The notes under the pieces were generated by a model that searched no databases, was not told the DNA's origin, and saw only the letters and a program-made list of their open reading frames with translations. Position numbers and translations under genes: made by a program. From Bradyrhizobium sp. Ash2021 (GTDB taxonomy: Bacteria > Pseudomonadota > Alphaproteobacteria > Rhizobiales > Xanthobacteraceae), in contig NZ_CP100604.1 of the NCBI RefSeq assembly GCF_031202265.1, positions 7,546,501-7,610,500 on the forward strand: a DNA stretch of 64,000 nucleotides. The letters run 5' to 3'. How positions within the stretch are numbered: the first letter of the stretch is position 1; every line of letters begins with the position of its first letter. Of the stretch, positions 1 to 10,120 are shown piece by piece.

Positions 1-223
1 CACAATTACGCAGATCAACATCAACGGGATGGCGGATCTCGCCTCGAGCCCGGTGAGCCAGCGACGCATGTCGGATGCGCGCGTGAAAACGACCCAGCAT
101 GAACTCATCCGCATCGGCGTAGCCGAGCAGGAGATTGGCGTTCAGGGCGTCGAAACCGCCGACGGATCGGTTCCGCCGCCATCCGGAGAAGCGGCGACAA
201 AGCGCGTCGTTATCGTCGTACAT
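1..223 (-). CDS. hypothetical protein, partial (runs off left edge)
   Basis: An open frame begins with ATG at 223 and continues without a stop to base 1, giving about 74 codons. Codon third positions are mostly G or C, as in the genuine genes nearby, which favours this strand over the opposite-strand frame at 29-229. I recognise no domain; the visible part is rich in Arg, Asp and Leu. No strong ribosome site is visible. The function is unknown and the call itself is tentative. Confidence 0.4.
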   Translation of the reverse strand, partial: MYDDNDALCRRFSGWRRNRSVGGFDALNANLLLGYADADEFMLGRFHARIRHASLAHRARGEIRHPVDVDLRNC

Positions 224-328
224 TATTGAGCGTTGCAACGCGCTTGGCGGGGCGCTGGTGGCGCTCCGCGCTGTTAGCGCGTCAACCAATTCGGTGGCCC
301 TAAAGACGCGCCGCTGGGCGTTGGATTG

Positions 329-607
329 TTACGACGGCTTCTTGACATATACCATGCACCAGCCCTGCGGGGAGACCGTTCCGTCCACGGTTTTGCAGCT
401 TGAGGGGGCTTCGAACAGCTCGCAATTTTCGCAGCTTGCTTCGCCCTTTGGTGTGTCCTGATACTTTACGGCTTTCTGCGGTACTTTGGCCGCCTGCGCA
501 GGCGTCGCTGTTCCCAGCACCGCGGCGGCGCCTGTGGCCGATGCCCCGGCGACGCCGGCGGCAATCGTCAAAATCCGTCGACGGGAAATTCCTTGCGATT
601 CTGTCAT
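329..607 (-). CDS. high-potential iron-sulfur protein (HiPIP) with Tat signal
   Basis: A 92-residue periplasmic [4Fe-4S] electron carrier. Residues 9-40 form a twin-arginine signal (SRRRILTIAAG, then a hydrophobic Ala/Gly stretch ending near AQAA). The mature part has the four HiPIP cysteines, C59, C62, C71 and C84, in the family spacing C-x2-C-x8-C-x12-C. The longer frame to 904 is rejected because the Tat signal begins at the ATG at 607. HiPIPs carry electrons between periplasmic dehydrogenases or the bc1 complex and oxidases or reaction centres. The partner here is not apparent; no FNR box lies upstream. The fold assignment is firm and the partner unknown. Confidence 0.92.
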   Translation of the reverse strand: MTESQGISRRRILTIAAGVAGASATGAAAVLGTATPAQAAKVPQKAVKYQDTPKGEASCENCELFEAPSSCKTVDGTVSPQGWCMVYVKKPS

Positions 608-716
608 GACATACGTCCTGCGATGAGAGATATCTCGTGTAGCAATGATGAATCCATTGGGCGTCGCCGGATTCGACAGAACCCTGGAGCTAACCTGCAG
701 CCGCTTACATCTGCCT

Positions 717-947
717 TCATCTCTCAGCCTCCTTGTGTTCAATGCCGTTACTACGATTTCTAGGGAACTCGCGGACGCCGGCGTGCTTCCTGGGACGCCA
801 GACTGGTTTGAACCAGTGATGATTTCCAGTCTCCTCGATCGCCGTGATCCAGGCACGCTCGAAGGCGCTCTTCGACGTTCTGAAACGTTCAATCGCTTCC
901 GCACATAGCTCGCCCTTCGTCCGTGTTTTCTCGGACGATTCGCTCAT
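717..947 (-). CDS. hypothetical small protein
   Basis: A 76-residue, basic, tryptophan-containing frame (motifs TKGELCAEAIERF and FERAWITAIEETG) that looks like a short helical, DNA-binding-like protein. The ATG at 947 is preferred over the upstream frame start at 1037 because sequence before it lacks protein character, but its ribosome site is weak. It lies between the HiPIP gene and phaC on the same strand. I do not recognise a named family. Confidence 0.4.
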   Translation of the reverse strand: MSESSEKTRTKGELCAEAIERFRTSKSAFERAWITAIEETGNHHWFKPVWRPRKHAGVREFPRNRSNGIEHKEAER

Positions 948-1099
948 AACCGAAACCAGCCAGTCATGGCACAGCTTCCGCTGTTCATCCCCTGCGTCGT
1001 AGAGCGACTGGTGATGCGGTGAAAGTTTGCAAGTCACGGCTCTGATCGCTCCTCAATCCGTTCCTCAGTGACGATCGTCGAATCTGTCGCCGCGCACCA

Positions 1100-2887
1100 T
1101 CAATTCGACTTCTGTTTCACATACCGCCCGGGCGCAGCCTCGATTACCGGATATTGCTCGTTGCCAGCTCGTGTTGGTGCCGGAACGATCCCGCTCGAAT
1201 GACGCTTCATCCAGGCATCCCAGTCGGGCCACCAACTTCCGGCTTGCTCTTCTGCGGCATCAAACCAGCCCTGCGGATCTGACTCGTGGTCGTCGTTGAG
1301 CCAATAGCTGCGCTTGTTGCGCGCCGGCGGATTGATGACGCCGGCGACATGCCCGCTGGCCGCAAGGACAAACCGCGCTTCTCCGCCGATAAGGTCCTTC
1401 GAGCGAAACGCCGACTTCCAGGGGACAATGTGGTCCTCGCGCGATGCGAGAAGGTAGACCGGTACAATAATCTTCGACAGATCGACCGGCTCGCCGCATT
1501 GTGTGGTTTTGCCGGGGTCCTTGATGTTGTTTTCCAGATAGGTGCTGCGGGTGTACCAGCAGTACATCGGTCCAGGCAGGCTGACACTGTCGGAATCCCA
1601 GTACAGCAGGTCGAATGCGTCGGGCGTGGCGCCCTTGAGATAGCTATCGACGACATAGCGCCAGATCAGGTCGTTGGCGCGCAGCGTGCCGAAGGTGAAC
1701 GCCAGTTCCTTGCCGGGAAGGATGCCGCCCTTCCCGATCGTCGCCTCCCGAAAGGCGACGGAGGCGGCGTCGATCAGGAGGCCCATTTCGCCGGTATCGG
1801 AAAAGTCGAGCATCGTGGTCAATAGCGATATGGTAGCAAGCTTGTCCTGTTGTTTCGCGGCCAGTACTGCCGCCGCACAACTCAGGATGACACCGCCAAC
1901 GCAAAACCCGAGCGCATGCGTCCGCTCGGCACCAGTGACGTCCAGGACCACGTCAATCGCCTTGAGTGGTCCCATCTCAAGATAATTGTCCCACGTCAGG
2001 TGGCCGATTTCGGCGACCGCGCTGCGCCACGAAATCAGAAAAACCTGGTGCCCTTGAGCGACCGCGTACTCCACCAGTGAATTGCCCGCGCCGAGATCGA
2101 GCAGATAATACTTATTGATGCAAGGCGGGACCATCAGGAGCGGCGTCTTCTCGACTTCTCTCGTTTGCGGGGTGTATTGTATTAATTGGATCAGCTCATT
2201 CTCGAACACCACCGAGCCAGGAGTGATCGCAAGATTGCGGCCGACCTCGAAGGCTGTCTCATCAACCCTTGTGATGCGTCCCTTCTGAAGGTCGTCGATC
2301 AGATTCTTCATACCGTCCGTAAGGCTCGCCGAGCGGGTTTCGATGGCCTTGCGGATGACTTCGGGATTGGTCGCGGGAAAATTCGCCGGACTCATCGCAT
2401 CGATATACTGGCGGGCATAAAAGCGGAGCTGCATCTTTGTTCTGTCATCGACCTGTGCTTGATCGACGAAATCGTGCAACTGCTTGGAACCCAATAGGTA
2501 GGATTGCTTGAGAAGTTCATAGTACGGCTCGTCGTGCCAGGCAGCGTCCTTGAAACGCTTGTCACCTTTGGTCAAAGCCGCGTTCAAATGCGCCCGGGCC
2601 CCAATGGACTGCAAAAAAGCCGAATTCCAAAACTTCCAGACCTGCACGAGATACTCGCGCTGTAGATCGGCCATCAGGCTAAACGGGAAGAACAGGCGCC
2701 CCGACGCGGGCGTTTCCAGGGCTTTTACGCCGATAGCCGACGCGAGAGCGTCGTCGAATTGCCTCACTGCATCCTGCCCCGCATGCATCAACCTACTCAG
2801 ATATTCCGACGGGTCAGCGGACGGTAGCATGCTTTTCATGGCGCTCTCCGTAGCAACGAGATCCGCGCCCGGCATGAGTTGAGCCAT
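1100..2887 (-). CDS. phaC: class I poly(3-hydroxyalkanoate) synthase
   Basis: A 595-residue polymerase that adds (R)-3-hydroxyacyl-CoA units to the growing PHA chain on cytoplasmic granules. The lipase-like box GFCVGG carries the nucleophile Cys. The late GHVAGVINPP segment supplies the catalytic His, and the DHIVPW context the Asp region. Length and the N-terminal PhaC_N region (FWNSAFL, then the conserved DKRFKDAAWHDEPYYE block) fit class I, which needs no PhaE or PhaR partner. The start at 2887 follows a GAGG ribosome site. It stands apart from phaA and phaB. Nearby acetyl-CoA synthetase suggests a link between acetate activation and carbon storage, which is an inference. Confidence 0.95.
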   Translation of the reverse strand: MAQLMPGADLVATESAMKSMLPSADPSEYLSRLMHAGQDAVRQFDDALASAIGVKALETPASGRLFFPFSLMADLQREYLVQVWKFWNSAFLQSIGARAHLNAALTKGDKRFKDAAWHDEPYYELLKQSYLLGSKQLHDFVDQAQVDDRTKMQLRFYARQYIDAMSPANFPATNPEVIRKAIETRSASLTDGMKNLIDDLQKGRITRVDETAFEVGRNLAITPGSVVFENELIQLIQYTPQTREVEKTPLLMVPPCINKYYLLDLGAGNSLVEYAVAQGHQVFLISWRSAVAEIGHLTWDNYLEMGPLKAIDVVLDVTGAERTHALGFCVGGVILSCAAAVLAAKQQDKLATISLLTTMLDFSDTGEMGLLIDAASVAFREATIGKGGILPGKELAFTFGTLRANDLIWRYVVDSYLKGATPDAFDLLYWDSDSVSLPGPMYCWYTRSTYLENNIKDPGKTTQCGEPVDLSKIIVPVYLLASREDHIVPWKSAFRSKDLIGGEARFVLAASGHVAGVINPPARNKRSYWLNDDHESDPQGWFDAAEEQAGSWWPDWDAWMKRHSSGIVPAPTRAGNEQYPVIEAAPGRYVKQKSN

Positions 2888-3096
2888 GCGGCGACCTCAT
2901 CGCGGAAACAGCGATGGGAATGGGCGCCGGCACAGCCGACACCGGTCACCAACCATCTCAACGCGGCCCTGACTCCTGCCCCCCAGATTCGTTGCCCGGG
3001 CCGGACCATTGATGTCATCATGTCACCATCGTCGGCGCTAGTTCCATATTGGAGCATAGGGAATGAGCTCCATCGGGGATGAAATTCGAGCATACC

Positions 3097-3678
3097 TCAC
3101 GCGTCGATGGCTTCGAGGAGTGAGGCTGCCACGATATTTATCGGTCGTAGGCCATCAACGCTCTTGAGAACCCCCTTTGAGCGATAATACTCCGTGAGCG
3201 GCTCGGTCTGCCTGCGGTAGAGATCCATCCGGACTTTCAAGGCCTCCTGGTTGTCATCCCCTCGTATGGCGTGACCGTTGGCCTTTGCTTCTCTCGCTCG
3301 ATTCAAAATACGATCAGCCAGAACTTCCTCATCAACCTTCAATTCAAGCACGCAGTCGAGTTCGAGCGCTTCGGTCGCCAGAAAGTCATCAAGCGCTACG
3401 GCCTGCGCAATGGTGCGGGGGAATCCATCCAGGATGAAGCCGTTGCTGGCGTCCGGCCGAGAAATGCGCTCGACGACGGTCGCAACCATCAGTTCATCCG
3501 GAACAAGATCGCCGCGCTGCATGATTTCCTTGGCCTTCCTTCCGATTTCGGTCCCCGCTGCCGCGGCGGCACGCAACAGATCGCCGGTGGACAGCTGCGG
3601 AATAGCTAGGCGTTGAGCCAATCGCACCGCCTGAGTTCCCTTTCCGGCCCCGGGCGGACCCAATAGTACAATCCTCAT
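3097..3678 (-). CDS. adk: adenylate kinase
   Basis: A 193-residue cytosolic kinase (ATP + AMP = 2 ADP). The N-terminal P-loop [10 protein letters not shown], the AMP-binding block STGDLLR, the DGFPRT motif and the LID region are in order. The short LID lacks zinc cysteines and matches the short bacterial form. Its start overlaps the stop of the pyrophosphatase gene by four bases (ATGA), so the two are translationally coupled. Together they would pull acyl-CoA synthetase reactions forward by removing AMP and PPi; acs follows next upstream. The usual ribosomal-operon copy of adk lies elsewhere, so this is probably a second, metabolism-linked copy. Confidence 0.95.
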   Translation of the reverse strand: MRIVLLGPPGAGKGTQAVRLAQRLAIPQLSTGDLLRAAAAAGTEIGRKAKEIMQRGDLVPDELMVATVVERISRPDASNGFILDGFPRTIAQAVALDDFLATEALELDCVLELKVDEEVLADRILNRAREAKANGHAIRGDDNQEALKVRMDLYRRQTEPLTEYYRSKGVLKSVDGLRPINIVAASLLEAIDA

Positions 3679-4259
3679 CGAATGCTCTCCGCTAAAACCG
3701 TTTCTCTTTCATCTGAAACGATCGATTTGGCCCGCGCTATCGCAACATTGATGAGATCGCGTGCCTCGTCTGCATCACCCCAGCCCGACAGCTTTACCCA
3801 TTTCCCCGGCTCCAAATCCTTGTAGTGAAGGAAGAAGTGCTCCATCTGCCTCCACGTGATTTCCGGCAAATCCGTATAGGTCTGCACGTGCGAGTAGCGC
3901 TGAGTCAGCCTGGACGATGGAACGGCAATGATCTTCTCATCGCCGCCGCCGTCATCCTCCATTTTGAGAACTCCAATCGGCCTCACATTGATAACGGCTC
4001 CAGGGATGATGGGACGCGTGTTGGCAACGAGAACATCGATCGGATCCCCATCGTTGGACAAAGTACGCGGGACGAACCCGTAATTGCCGGGATAGCGCAT
4101 CGGCGTATAGAGAAAGCGATCCACGACGAGTACACCCGCAGCCTTGTCCAGTTCATATTTGATCGGCTCGCCGCCGAGTGGCACCTCAATGACGACATTT
4201 ACGTCCTTGGGTGGTTCGTAACCGATCGCAATCGAATCAAGATTCATGGCGGCGAGCAC
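3675..4259 (-). CDS. ppa: inorganic pyrophosphatase (family I)
   Basis: A soluble Mg-dependent enzyme hydrolysing PPi to two phosphates, 190-194 residues. Active-site blocks of family I are present: [12 protein letters not shown], the [18 protein letters not shown] segment, and the DGDPIDVLV signature with its catalytic aspartates. A second methionine at 4247 is an equally good start ([12 protein letters not shown]). It overlaps adk by four bases and is 30 bp downstream of acs, so acs-ppa-adk may form one transcription unit on the minus strand. In that order PPi and AMP made by Acs are removed by the two following enzymes. Confidence 0.95.
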   Translation of the reverse strand: MLAAMNLDSIAIGYEPPKDVNVVIEVPLGGEPIKYELDKAAGVLVVDRFLYTPMRYPGNYGFVPRTLSNDGDPIDVLVANTRPIIPGAVINVRPIGVLKMEDDGGGDEKIIAVPSSRLTQRYSHVQTYTDLPEITWRQMEHFFLHYKDLEPGKWVKLSGWGDADEARDLINVAIARAKSIVSDERETVLAESIR

Positions 4260-4289
4260 TGCGTGGTTTGAATTCGTGCATCATGTTGC

Positions 4290-6257
4290 CTACCGCTTGT
4301 TCTGGCGATGTTCGACCAATTCGTCGACCACGGTTGGATCGGCGAGCGTCGAGGTATCGCCCAGCGCGCCAGGCTCGTCTTCCGCAATCTTGCGCAGGAT
4401 ACGTCGCATGATCTTGCCGGAGCGGGTCTTCGGGAGGCCCGGCGCGAACTGGATCTGGTCAGGCGAGGCGATCGGACCGATGTCCTTGCGCACCCAGGCC
4501 ACCAGTTCCTTGCGCAACGCCTCGGTCGGTTCGGTGCCGGCCATCAGCGTGACATAGGCGTAGATCCCCTGGCCCTTGATCTCGTGGGGATAGCCGACCA
4601 CCGCGGCTTCCGAAACCTTGGCATGCGCCACCAGCGAACTTTCGACCTCGGCGGTGCCCATGCGATGGCCGGAAACGTTGATGACGTCGTCGACGCGGCC
4701 GGTGATCCAGTAATAGCCGTCGGCATCCCGGCGGCAGCCGTCGCCGGTGAAATATTTGCCCTTGTAGGTCGAGAAATAGGTTTGCTCGAAGCGGGCATGG
4801 TCGCCGTAGACCGTGCGCATCTGGCCCGGCCAGGATTTGGCGATGCAGAGATTGCCCGAGGTTTCACCCTCCAGCACCTTGCCGTCAGCATCGACGATTT
4901 CAGGCACCACGCCGAAGAACGGCTGTGTCGCCGAGCCCGGCTTCAGTTTGGTGGCGCCGGGTAGGGGCGTAATCAGAATGCCGCCGGTCTCGGTCTGCCA
5001 CCAAGTATCCACGATCGGACAACGTTCGTCGCCGACCACGCGATGATACCATTCCCAGGCTTCCGGATTGATCGGCTCGCCGACCGAACCAAGCAATCGA
5101 AGCGACTTGCGCGAGGTCTTCTTCACCGGCTCGTCGCCACCCTGCATCAGCGCGCGGATCGCGGTCGGCGCAGTGTAGAAGATGTTGACCTTGTGCTTGT
5201 CGATCACATTCCAGAACCGCGAATTGTCTGGATAGTTTGGCACGCCTTCGAACATCAGCGTGGTGGCGCCGTTCACCAGCGGTCCGTAGAGGATGTAGCT
5301 GTGGCCGGTAACCCAGCCGACATCAGCGGTGCACCAGTAGACGTCGCCATCGTGATAGTCGAACACGTATTGATGCGTCATCGACGCATACACCAGATAA
5401 CCGCCGGTGGTGTGAACGACGCCTTTCGGGGCACCCGTTGAGCCCGAAGTGTAGAGGATGAACAGCGGATCCTCCGCATTCATCTCTTCGCAGGGGCAAT
5501 CGGCGGATACCGATTTCGCGGCTTCGTCGTAGTAAGCGTCGCGCCCGGCCTTCATCGCGACATCGCCACCGGTGTGACGCACCACGATGATACTCTCGAC
5601 GCAGCCGGCCTTGTTCGCTGCAATATCGGCGTTGGCTTTCAGCGGCACCCTTTTGCCTCCGCGCAGACCCTCGTCGGACGTAACAACGACGGCGGAGTTC
5701 GCGCCCTCGACGCGGCCAGCGAGAGCGTCTGGCGAGAAGCCGCCGAACACCACCGAATGGATCGCACCGATCCGCGCGCAGGCCAGCATCGCGAAGGCCG
5801 CTTCGGGGATCATCGGCAGATAGATCGTGACTCGGTCGCCCTTCTTGACGCCGCGGGCCTTCAGCACATTGGCGAACTTGCACACTTCGGCATGCAGTTG
5901 CCGGTAAGTAATCTTCCGGTCACTGCTCGGATCGTCCCCCTCCCAGATAATGGCGGTCTGATCGCCGCGCTTGGCGAGATGACGATCGATGCAGTTCCAG
6001 GCAACGTTGAGCGAGCCGTCCTCGAACCACTTGATCGAAACTTTGCCGGGCGCAAACGAGGCGTTCTGCACCCTGCTGAAGGGCTTGATCCAGTCGACCC
6101 GCTTGCCATGCTCGCCCCAAAAGCCGTCCGGATCCTTGATCGATCGCGCATACATATCGCGATAGCCGGAGGCGTCAACATAGGCACGTTTCGCCCATTC
6201 AGCCGAAACCGGATAGACGTTATCCTGCTTGGCAGGGCCCGCACCATTCGCATCCAT
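4290..6257 (-). CDS. acs: AMP-forming acetyl-CoA synthetase
   Basis: Activates acetate with ATP and CoA to acetyl-CoA, AMP and PPi. The 655-residue protein has the adenylate-forming P-loop ([15 protein letters not shown]), the WWQTETG block, the hinge [11 protein letters not shown] and the C-terminal lysine motif [11 protein letters not shown], the site acetylated by Pat/GNAT enzymes in relatives. The ATG at 6257 is chosen because GGGAGG sits seven bases before it; the upstream GTG would place that ribosome site inside the gene. It heads acs-ppa-adk. A Pat-type protein acetyltransferase is encoded at 51.5-54.2 kb, a plausible but distant regulator of this enzyme. Confidence 0.96.
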   Translation of the reverse strand: MDANGAGPAKQDNVYPVSAEWAKRAYVDASGYRDMYARSIKDPDGFWGEHGKRVDWIKPFSRVQNASFAPGKVSIKWFEDGSLNVAWNCIDRHLAKRGDQTAIIWEGDDPSSDRKITYRQLHAEVCKFANVLKARGVKKGDRVTIYLPMIPEAAFAMLACARIGAIHSVVFGGFSPDALAGRVEGANSAVVVTSDEGLRGGKRVPLKANADIAANKAGCVESIIVVRHTGGDVAMKAGRDAYYDEAAKSVSADCPCEEMNAEDPLFILYTSGSTGAPKGVVHTTGGYLVYASMTHQYVFDYHDGDVYWCTADVGWVTGHSYILYGPLVNGATTLMFEGVPNYPDNSRFWNVIDKHKVNIFYTAPTAIRALMQGGDEPVKKTSRKSLRLLGSVGEPINPEAWEWYHRVVGDERCPIVDTWWQTETGGILITPLPGATKLKPGSATQPFFGVVPEIVDADGKVLEGETSGNLCIAKSWPGQMRTVYGDHARFEQTYFSTYKGKYFTGDGCRRDADGYYWITGRVDDVINVSGHRMGTAEVESSLVAHAKVSEAAVVGYPHEIKGQGIYAYVTLMAGTEPTEALRKELVAWVRKDIGPIASPDQIQFAPGLPKTRSGKIMRRILRKIAEDEPGALGDTSTLADPTVVDELVEHRQNKR

Positions 6258-6363
6258 TGGAGAACCTCCCACGATTACTCTTGCTTACAGGTAATCGGTA
6301 CAGTCAAAGTCCGCGCTTTCTTACCGACTCAACGCCCCGTAAGTCTAACTTCAAGGCGACGCT

Positions 6364-6687
6364 TCAAAATCGCTGCTTGGCCTCTTGATAGGCGCGATTG
6401 ATTTCCTTCGCTGTGACGAGCGCCAGATGCTGCAACTCGAGCCCGAGGTCGGAAACACGGTCGGGATGATATTTCTTCATCTGCTCACGATATGCTTTTT
6501 TTATCTGTTCGCTCGATGCGCTCGCCTGGACTTCAAGGATCTCGAACCACGCTCGCCCGCCTTCCGACGTTTTTTGATCTGCTGGCTGATCGAAGATCAC
6601 CCCAAGCCAGAAGCGCGAAGGCAGAAACAACATATCCGTTATGAGGGACCAGCCGATCCTTGAAAAATGCCAACCGCGATCCACCAT
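6364..6687 (-). CDS. J-domain protein
   Basis: A 107-residue protein whose C-terminal 65 residues form a J domain (AWFEILEV, helix II QIKKAYREQMKKYHPDR with the HPD tripeptide, and final helix KEINRAYQEAKQRF). The N-terminal part contains a hydrophobic stretch (MLFLPSRFWLGVIF), possibly a membrane anchor. The start at 6687 follows a GGGGGAC ribosome site better than the one at 6714. J domains stimulate DnaK-type chaperones. Its substrate is unknown; it lies between acs and the aldehyde dehydrogenase/DUF779 pair on the same strand. Confidence 0.85.
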   Translation of the reverse strand: MVDRGWHFSRIGWSLITDMLFLPSRFWLGVIFDQPADQKTSEGGRAWFEILEVQASASSEQIKKAYREQMKKYHPDRVSDLGLELQHLALVTAKEINRAYQEAKQRF

Positions 6688-6747
6688 ACTTGTCCCCCGC
6701 CAGCCATCGAACACCAGTCAGGACCCATCACTTCAACAATCCAGATG

Positions 6748-7107
6748 TCACTCTGACGCGGAGAGTGAGCCCTCCTCCAACGGACACAGACGCGAACGCG
6801 TTAAGAAGCGCAACTCCCGTCCGTTATCGAGCGAAAACATGCCCCCACGTCCCTGAACGACGTCGATGATCAGATCCGTATGCTTCCAGGCTTCGAACTG
6901 CATCGCACCGATATAGACTGGCGTTTCACCGATTTTGCCAAGCAATACGTCGCGGTCTCCGATGACAAATTCGTCCCGTCGATAGCACATCGGCGACGAT
7001 CCATCGCAACAACCGCCGGACTGATGGAAGAGTACCGGACCATGCTCCTCGACGATTTCAGTGAGCAGAGCCATCGCTGCCGGCGTCGCCGTAACCTTAT
7101 CATGCAT
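6748..7107 (-). CDS. DUF779 family protein
   Basis: A 119-residue protein with the family motif SGGCCDGSSPMC followed by CYRRDEF and QFEAWKHTDLIIDVV. DUF779 genes typically lie directly downstream of NAD-dependent acetaldehyde dehydrogenases, as here (71 bp after the aldehyde dehydrogenase stop). The clustered cysteines suggest metal binding or a redox role, but the biochemical function is not established. The start at 7107 has GGAGGGGGC immediately upstream. Confidence 0.88.
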   Translation of the reverse strand: MHDKVTATPAAMALLTEIVEEHGPVLFHQSGGCCDGSSPMCYRRDEFVIGDRDVLLGKIGETPVYIGAMQFEAWKHTDLIIDVVQGRGGMFSLDNGRELRFLTRSRLCPLEEGSLSASE

Positions 7108-7178
7108 CGCCTGCCCCCTCCACGAGAGCATCTTTGCGGCGACGCGCCGCGAACCGGCGCGCCGCTCACGGATGCTGC

Positions 7179-8696
7179 TCAGAAGAAGCCGAGCTTCTTC
7201 GGGCTATAGCTCACCAGAAGATTTTTGGTCTGCTGGTAGTGGTCGAGCATCATTTTGTGCGTCTCGCGACCGATGCCCGATTGCTTGTAGCCGCCGAACG
7301 CGGCGTGAGCTGGATAGGCATGATAGCAGTTGGTCCAAACCCGGCCCGCCTGGATGGCGCGACCGAAGCGGAAGCATCGGTTGGCGTCGCGGCTCCAGAT
7401 CCCGGCACCGAGCCCGTAAAGCGTGTCGTTGGCTATCGACAGCGCTTCTTCGTCGCTCGAAAACGTGGTGACCGACACCACCGGGCCGAATATCTCTTCC
7501 TGGAAGATCCGCATCTTGTTGTGGCCCTGGAACACAGTCGGCTGGACATAGTAGCCGCCTGCCAGATCACCCGGGAGGTTGGAACGTGCGCCACCAGCAA
7601 GCACCAGGGCGCCCTCCTGCTTGCCGATGTCGATATAGGAAAGTATCTTTTCGAGCTGCTCGCCCGAAGCCTGTGCGCCGATCATAGTTGCGGCATCACG
7701 CGGATCGCCCTGCTTGATCGCTGCAACGCGAGCAAGCGCACGCTCCATGAACCGATCGTAGATCGAGGCGTGGACGAGCGCGCGACTGGGGCAGGTGCAG
7801 ACTTCACCCTGGTTCAAAGCGAACATTACGAAGCCTTCGATCGCCTTGTCGAAGAAGTCATCGTCCTCCGCCGCCACATCCTTGAAAAAGATGTTCGGAG
7901 ACTTGCCTCCGAGCTCAAGCGTGACGGGGATCAGGTTCTGACTTGCATACTGCATGATCAACCGCCCCGTCGTCGTCTCGCCGGTAAAGGCAATCTTGGC
8001 AATGCGCGGACTTGAGGCGAGCGGCTTGCCGGCCTCAAGACCAAAACCGTTGACGATGTTAAGGACGCCCGGCGGCAAGAGGTCGCCGACCAACTCGATC
8101 CAGACCATGATCGACGCGGGAGTCTGTTCGGCCGGCTTGAGCACGATGCAGTTACCTCCAGCGAGCGCCGGCGCGAGCTTCCAGCAGGCCATCAGCAGAG
8201 GGAAGTTCCACGGAATGATCTGTCCGACGACTCCAAGGGGTTCATGGAAATGGTAGGCCACCGTATCATGGTCGATCTCGCCGATGCTGCCCTCCTGCCC
8301 GCGTATGACACCTGCGAAATAGCGAAAATGGTCGATTGCGAGCGGCACATCGGCGGCACGCGTTTCGCGGATCGGTTTACCGTTATCCCAGGTTTCGGCG
8401 ACAGCGAGCAGTTCGAGATTCTCTTCCATGCGATCAGCGATCCGGTTGAGGATCAGGGCACGCTCGGCAACGCTTGTCCTCCCCCACGCGTCCTTTGCGG
8501 CGTGGGCCGCATCGAGTGCAGCTTCAACGTCAGCGGCCTCGGAGCGTGCGATCTTGCAAATCGCCTGGCCCGTTATTGGCGAGGTGTTGTCGAAATATTT
8601 TCCCGACAGCGGAGCTGCCCACTTGCCGCCGATGAAATTATCGTATCGTTCTGCAAACGGAACCTTGCCTGCATTCAGGAACTCGACCTTGTTCAT
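7179..8696 (-). CDS. NAD-dependent aldehyde dehydrogenase (acetaldehyde type)
   Basis: A 505-residue cytosolic enzyme oxidising aldehydes to acids. The catalytic glutamate block LELGGKSPN and the cysteine block [11 protein letters not shown] are visible, with IPWNFP and the FTGETTTG cofactor loop. It closely resembles the second copy at 31013-32533, including the C-terminal pattern [20 protein letters not shown]. It is followed by DUF779 and preceded by a GAF/Fis regulator, a known pairing for acetaldehyde dehydrogenases of the ExaC/AcoD group. A CTGTCGCA-N4-TGCGACAG inverted repeat about 125 bp before the start is the likely regulator site. Its product, acetate, would feed acs in the same region. 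Confidence 0.93.
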   Translation of the reverse strand: MNKVEFLNAGKVPFAERYDNFIGGKWAAPLSGKYFDNTSPITGQAICKIARSEAADVEAALDAAHAAKDAWGRTSVAERALILNRIADRMEENLELLAVAETWDNGKPIRETRAADVPLAIDHFRYFAGVIRGQEGSIGEIDHDTVAYHFHEPLGVVGQIIPWNFPLLMACWKLAPALAGGNCIVLKPAEQTPASIMVWIELVGDLLPPGVLNIVNGFGLEAGKPLASSPRIAKIAFTGETTTGRLIMQYASQNLIPVTLELGGKSPNIFFKDVAAEDDDFFDKAIEGFVMFALNQGEVCTCPSRALVHASIYDRFMERALARVAAIKQGDPRDAATMIGAQASGEQLEKILSYIDIGKQEGALVLAGGARSNLPGDLAGGYYVQPTVFQGHNKMRIFQEEIFGPVVSVTTFSSDEEALSIANDTLYGLGAGIWSRDANRCFRFGRAIQAGRVWTNCYHAYPAHAAFGGYKQSGIGRETHKMMLDHYQQTKNLLVSYSPKKLGFF

Positions 8697-8820
8697 GGCA
8701 CACTCCCTCCTTCGTTTATGAATTTTTTGATCGCGCGTCTGAGCTGCGCGGGACCATTGAGGGAAGCATGTAACAATGGCCTGCGTCCGTCATCTTGAGG
8801 ACGCCAGTTAGTTCGTCAAT

Positions 8821-8840
8821 CTGTCGCAGATTTGCGACAG
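8821..8840. promoter_or_regulatory. inverted repeat, probable operator of the aldehyde dehydrogenase gene
   Basis: CTGTCGCA-N4-TGCGACAG is a perfect 8-bp inverted repeat with a 4-bp spacer. It lies between the regulator stop (8916) and the aldehyde dehydrogenase start (8696), about 125 bp upstream of the latter. Position and symmetry suit a Fis-type HTH activator such as the adjacent GAF/Fis protein. I could not find a convincing -24/-12 promoter between the repeat and the gene. Confidence 0.6.
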
Positions 8841-8915
8841 TTTACGCTGGAATTCCCATCCATTGGGGACGGCTGGCGGAGCCGACCCGGGCTAGACCAG
8901 TTGTCGGCCGTTAAT

Positions 8916-9887
8916 TCAATGCGGCTTCACGCGAAGCCGTTTCAGCTTGCGGTGAAGGGTAGCCCGGCTGACGCCGAGAGCCTTGGCTGCGGCAGAGACA
9001 TTTCCATGAGATCGCAGAAGTGTCCGCTGCAACGTTCTACGTTCGGCATCACCCAAATGCTCGCATTCCGCATATGGACCAAAGAATAGGTCAGTTGCTG
9101 GAACTGGCTGCACTGAGCCCTCGGAGACGATCCCGAGCCACGTCCGCGCACATTTTGTCGCGCCGATGATGAGATCGTCAGCGTCGATCGCCACCAACCC
9201 GCCAAAGCCTCCCTCGACCGGAGGTGTCAACTGGATCCGTATCCCCGTCCCGGTGAAGGCTGAACGGAACATCTCGGCCTCAATACGGCGCACAGCCTCG
9301 TTAACCGCGATCGCGATCAGTTTGGTGAAAGGGTAAGTGCTATCTGCGCGGCAGGAGGAAACATCGAGTACGCCCGCAAGCTGCGCATTGTGGTCATAGA
9401 TCGGCGCCGCCGTGCAGCTCATTTCAGTGTTGCGACCGAGAAAGTGCTGATCGCGGTCAATTGTGAGAGCGCGCTGCTCGACCAGGCAGGTCCCAATGCC
9501 GTTGGTCCCCTCGGATGCCTCACTCCAGATCGCGCCGGTCCACAGACCCCATGACTGGAACGCAGCATCATCAGCCATCGCGCCTCGACGGTCGACCGGC
9601 ACACCGTCGCTATCAGCGAGGAGCACGCAGCAACCGACCATGCCAACCGCCTGCGACAGGCGGTCCATGGCCGCCTGCGACGCGCGAACGAGCGGCGCAG
9701 CCCTTTCCCGCGCGCGCCGTAACTCGGATCCAGTCAGCCGCTGGGGTAGTGTCCCCTCTGCCGGATCCAGTCGATGTAGCAAGGAGGAACGCCGCCAAGA
9801 CGCCACGACGGGCGATTTTACTGCCTCACCAGACGCAATGGCGCTCTGCACACGGAACGCGTGGTGAGCAGGCTCAATCCTGTCCAT
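8916..9887 (-). CDS. AcoR-like GAF/Fis-type transcriptional regulator lacking the AAA+ domain
   Basis: A 323-residue regulator. Residues 1-70 hold the AcoR N-terminal pattern (VVASWRRS, HRLDP), the middle is a GAF-like sensor (EGTNGIGTCLVE, APIYDHNAQLAGVLDVS), and the C-terminal 45 residues are a Fis-type helix-turn-helix (NVSAAAKALGVSRATLHRKLKRL). The central sigma-54 AAA+ ATPase of AcoR (GAFTGA, Walker A) is absent, so it probably acts on ordinary promoters. The ATG at 9887 follows a GGGAGGAAG ribosome site. An FNR/FixK box lies 53 bp upstream, so expression may rise at low oxygen. The likely target is the downstream aldehyde dehydrogenase operon. Confidence 0.85.
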   Translation of the reverse strand: MDRIEPAHHAFRVQSAIASGEAVKSPVVASWRRSSLLHRLDPAEGTLPQRLTGSELRRARERAAPLVRASQAAMDRLSQAVGMVGCCVLLADSDGVPVDRRGAMADDAAFQSWGLWTGAIWSEASEGTNGIGTCLVEQRALTIDRDQHFLGRNTEMSCTAAPIYDHNAQLAGVLDVSSCRADSTYPFTKLIAIAVNEAVRRIEAEMFRSAFTGTGIRIQLTPPVEGGFGGLVAIDADDLIIGATKCARTWLGIVSEGSVQPVPATDLFFGPYAECEHLGDAERRTLQRTLLRSHGNVSAAAKALGVSRATLHRKLKRLRVKPH

Positions 9888-9939
9888 GCCTTCCTCCCTC
9901 TCTCCCGTATTTTCCATATGCCTTTCTCGGGATGTCAGT

Positions 9940-9953
9940 TTGATCCAAGTCAA
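9940..9953. promoter_or_regulatory. FNR/FixK box upstream of GAF/Fis regulator
   Basis: TTGATCCAAGTCAA fits TTGA-N6-TCAA. It is 53 bp before the regulator start at 9887, and is identical to the box at 33167. Confidence 0.7.
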
Positions 9954-10120
9954 AGGCCAGCCTCGACGTTCCAGAGCGCCAGTAACCCCCGGGCGAGGCT
10001 CGGTCCCTCCTTTCCGGCACCTCGCAGAATCGATGGGCATCGACCGATTTGGATCGCCCATGAGGCCGCCGATGGCTGACGGCATAGCCATGCGTTTGAG
10101 CAGGACCCTTTGGTCGCTGC

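Noticed and set aside
5574..6401. 275-codon plus-strand frame
   Set aside because: Lies wholly across the acs gene on the other strand; high-GC genes give such long antisense frames.
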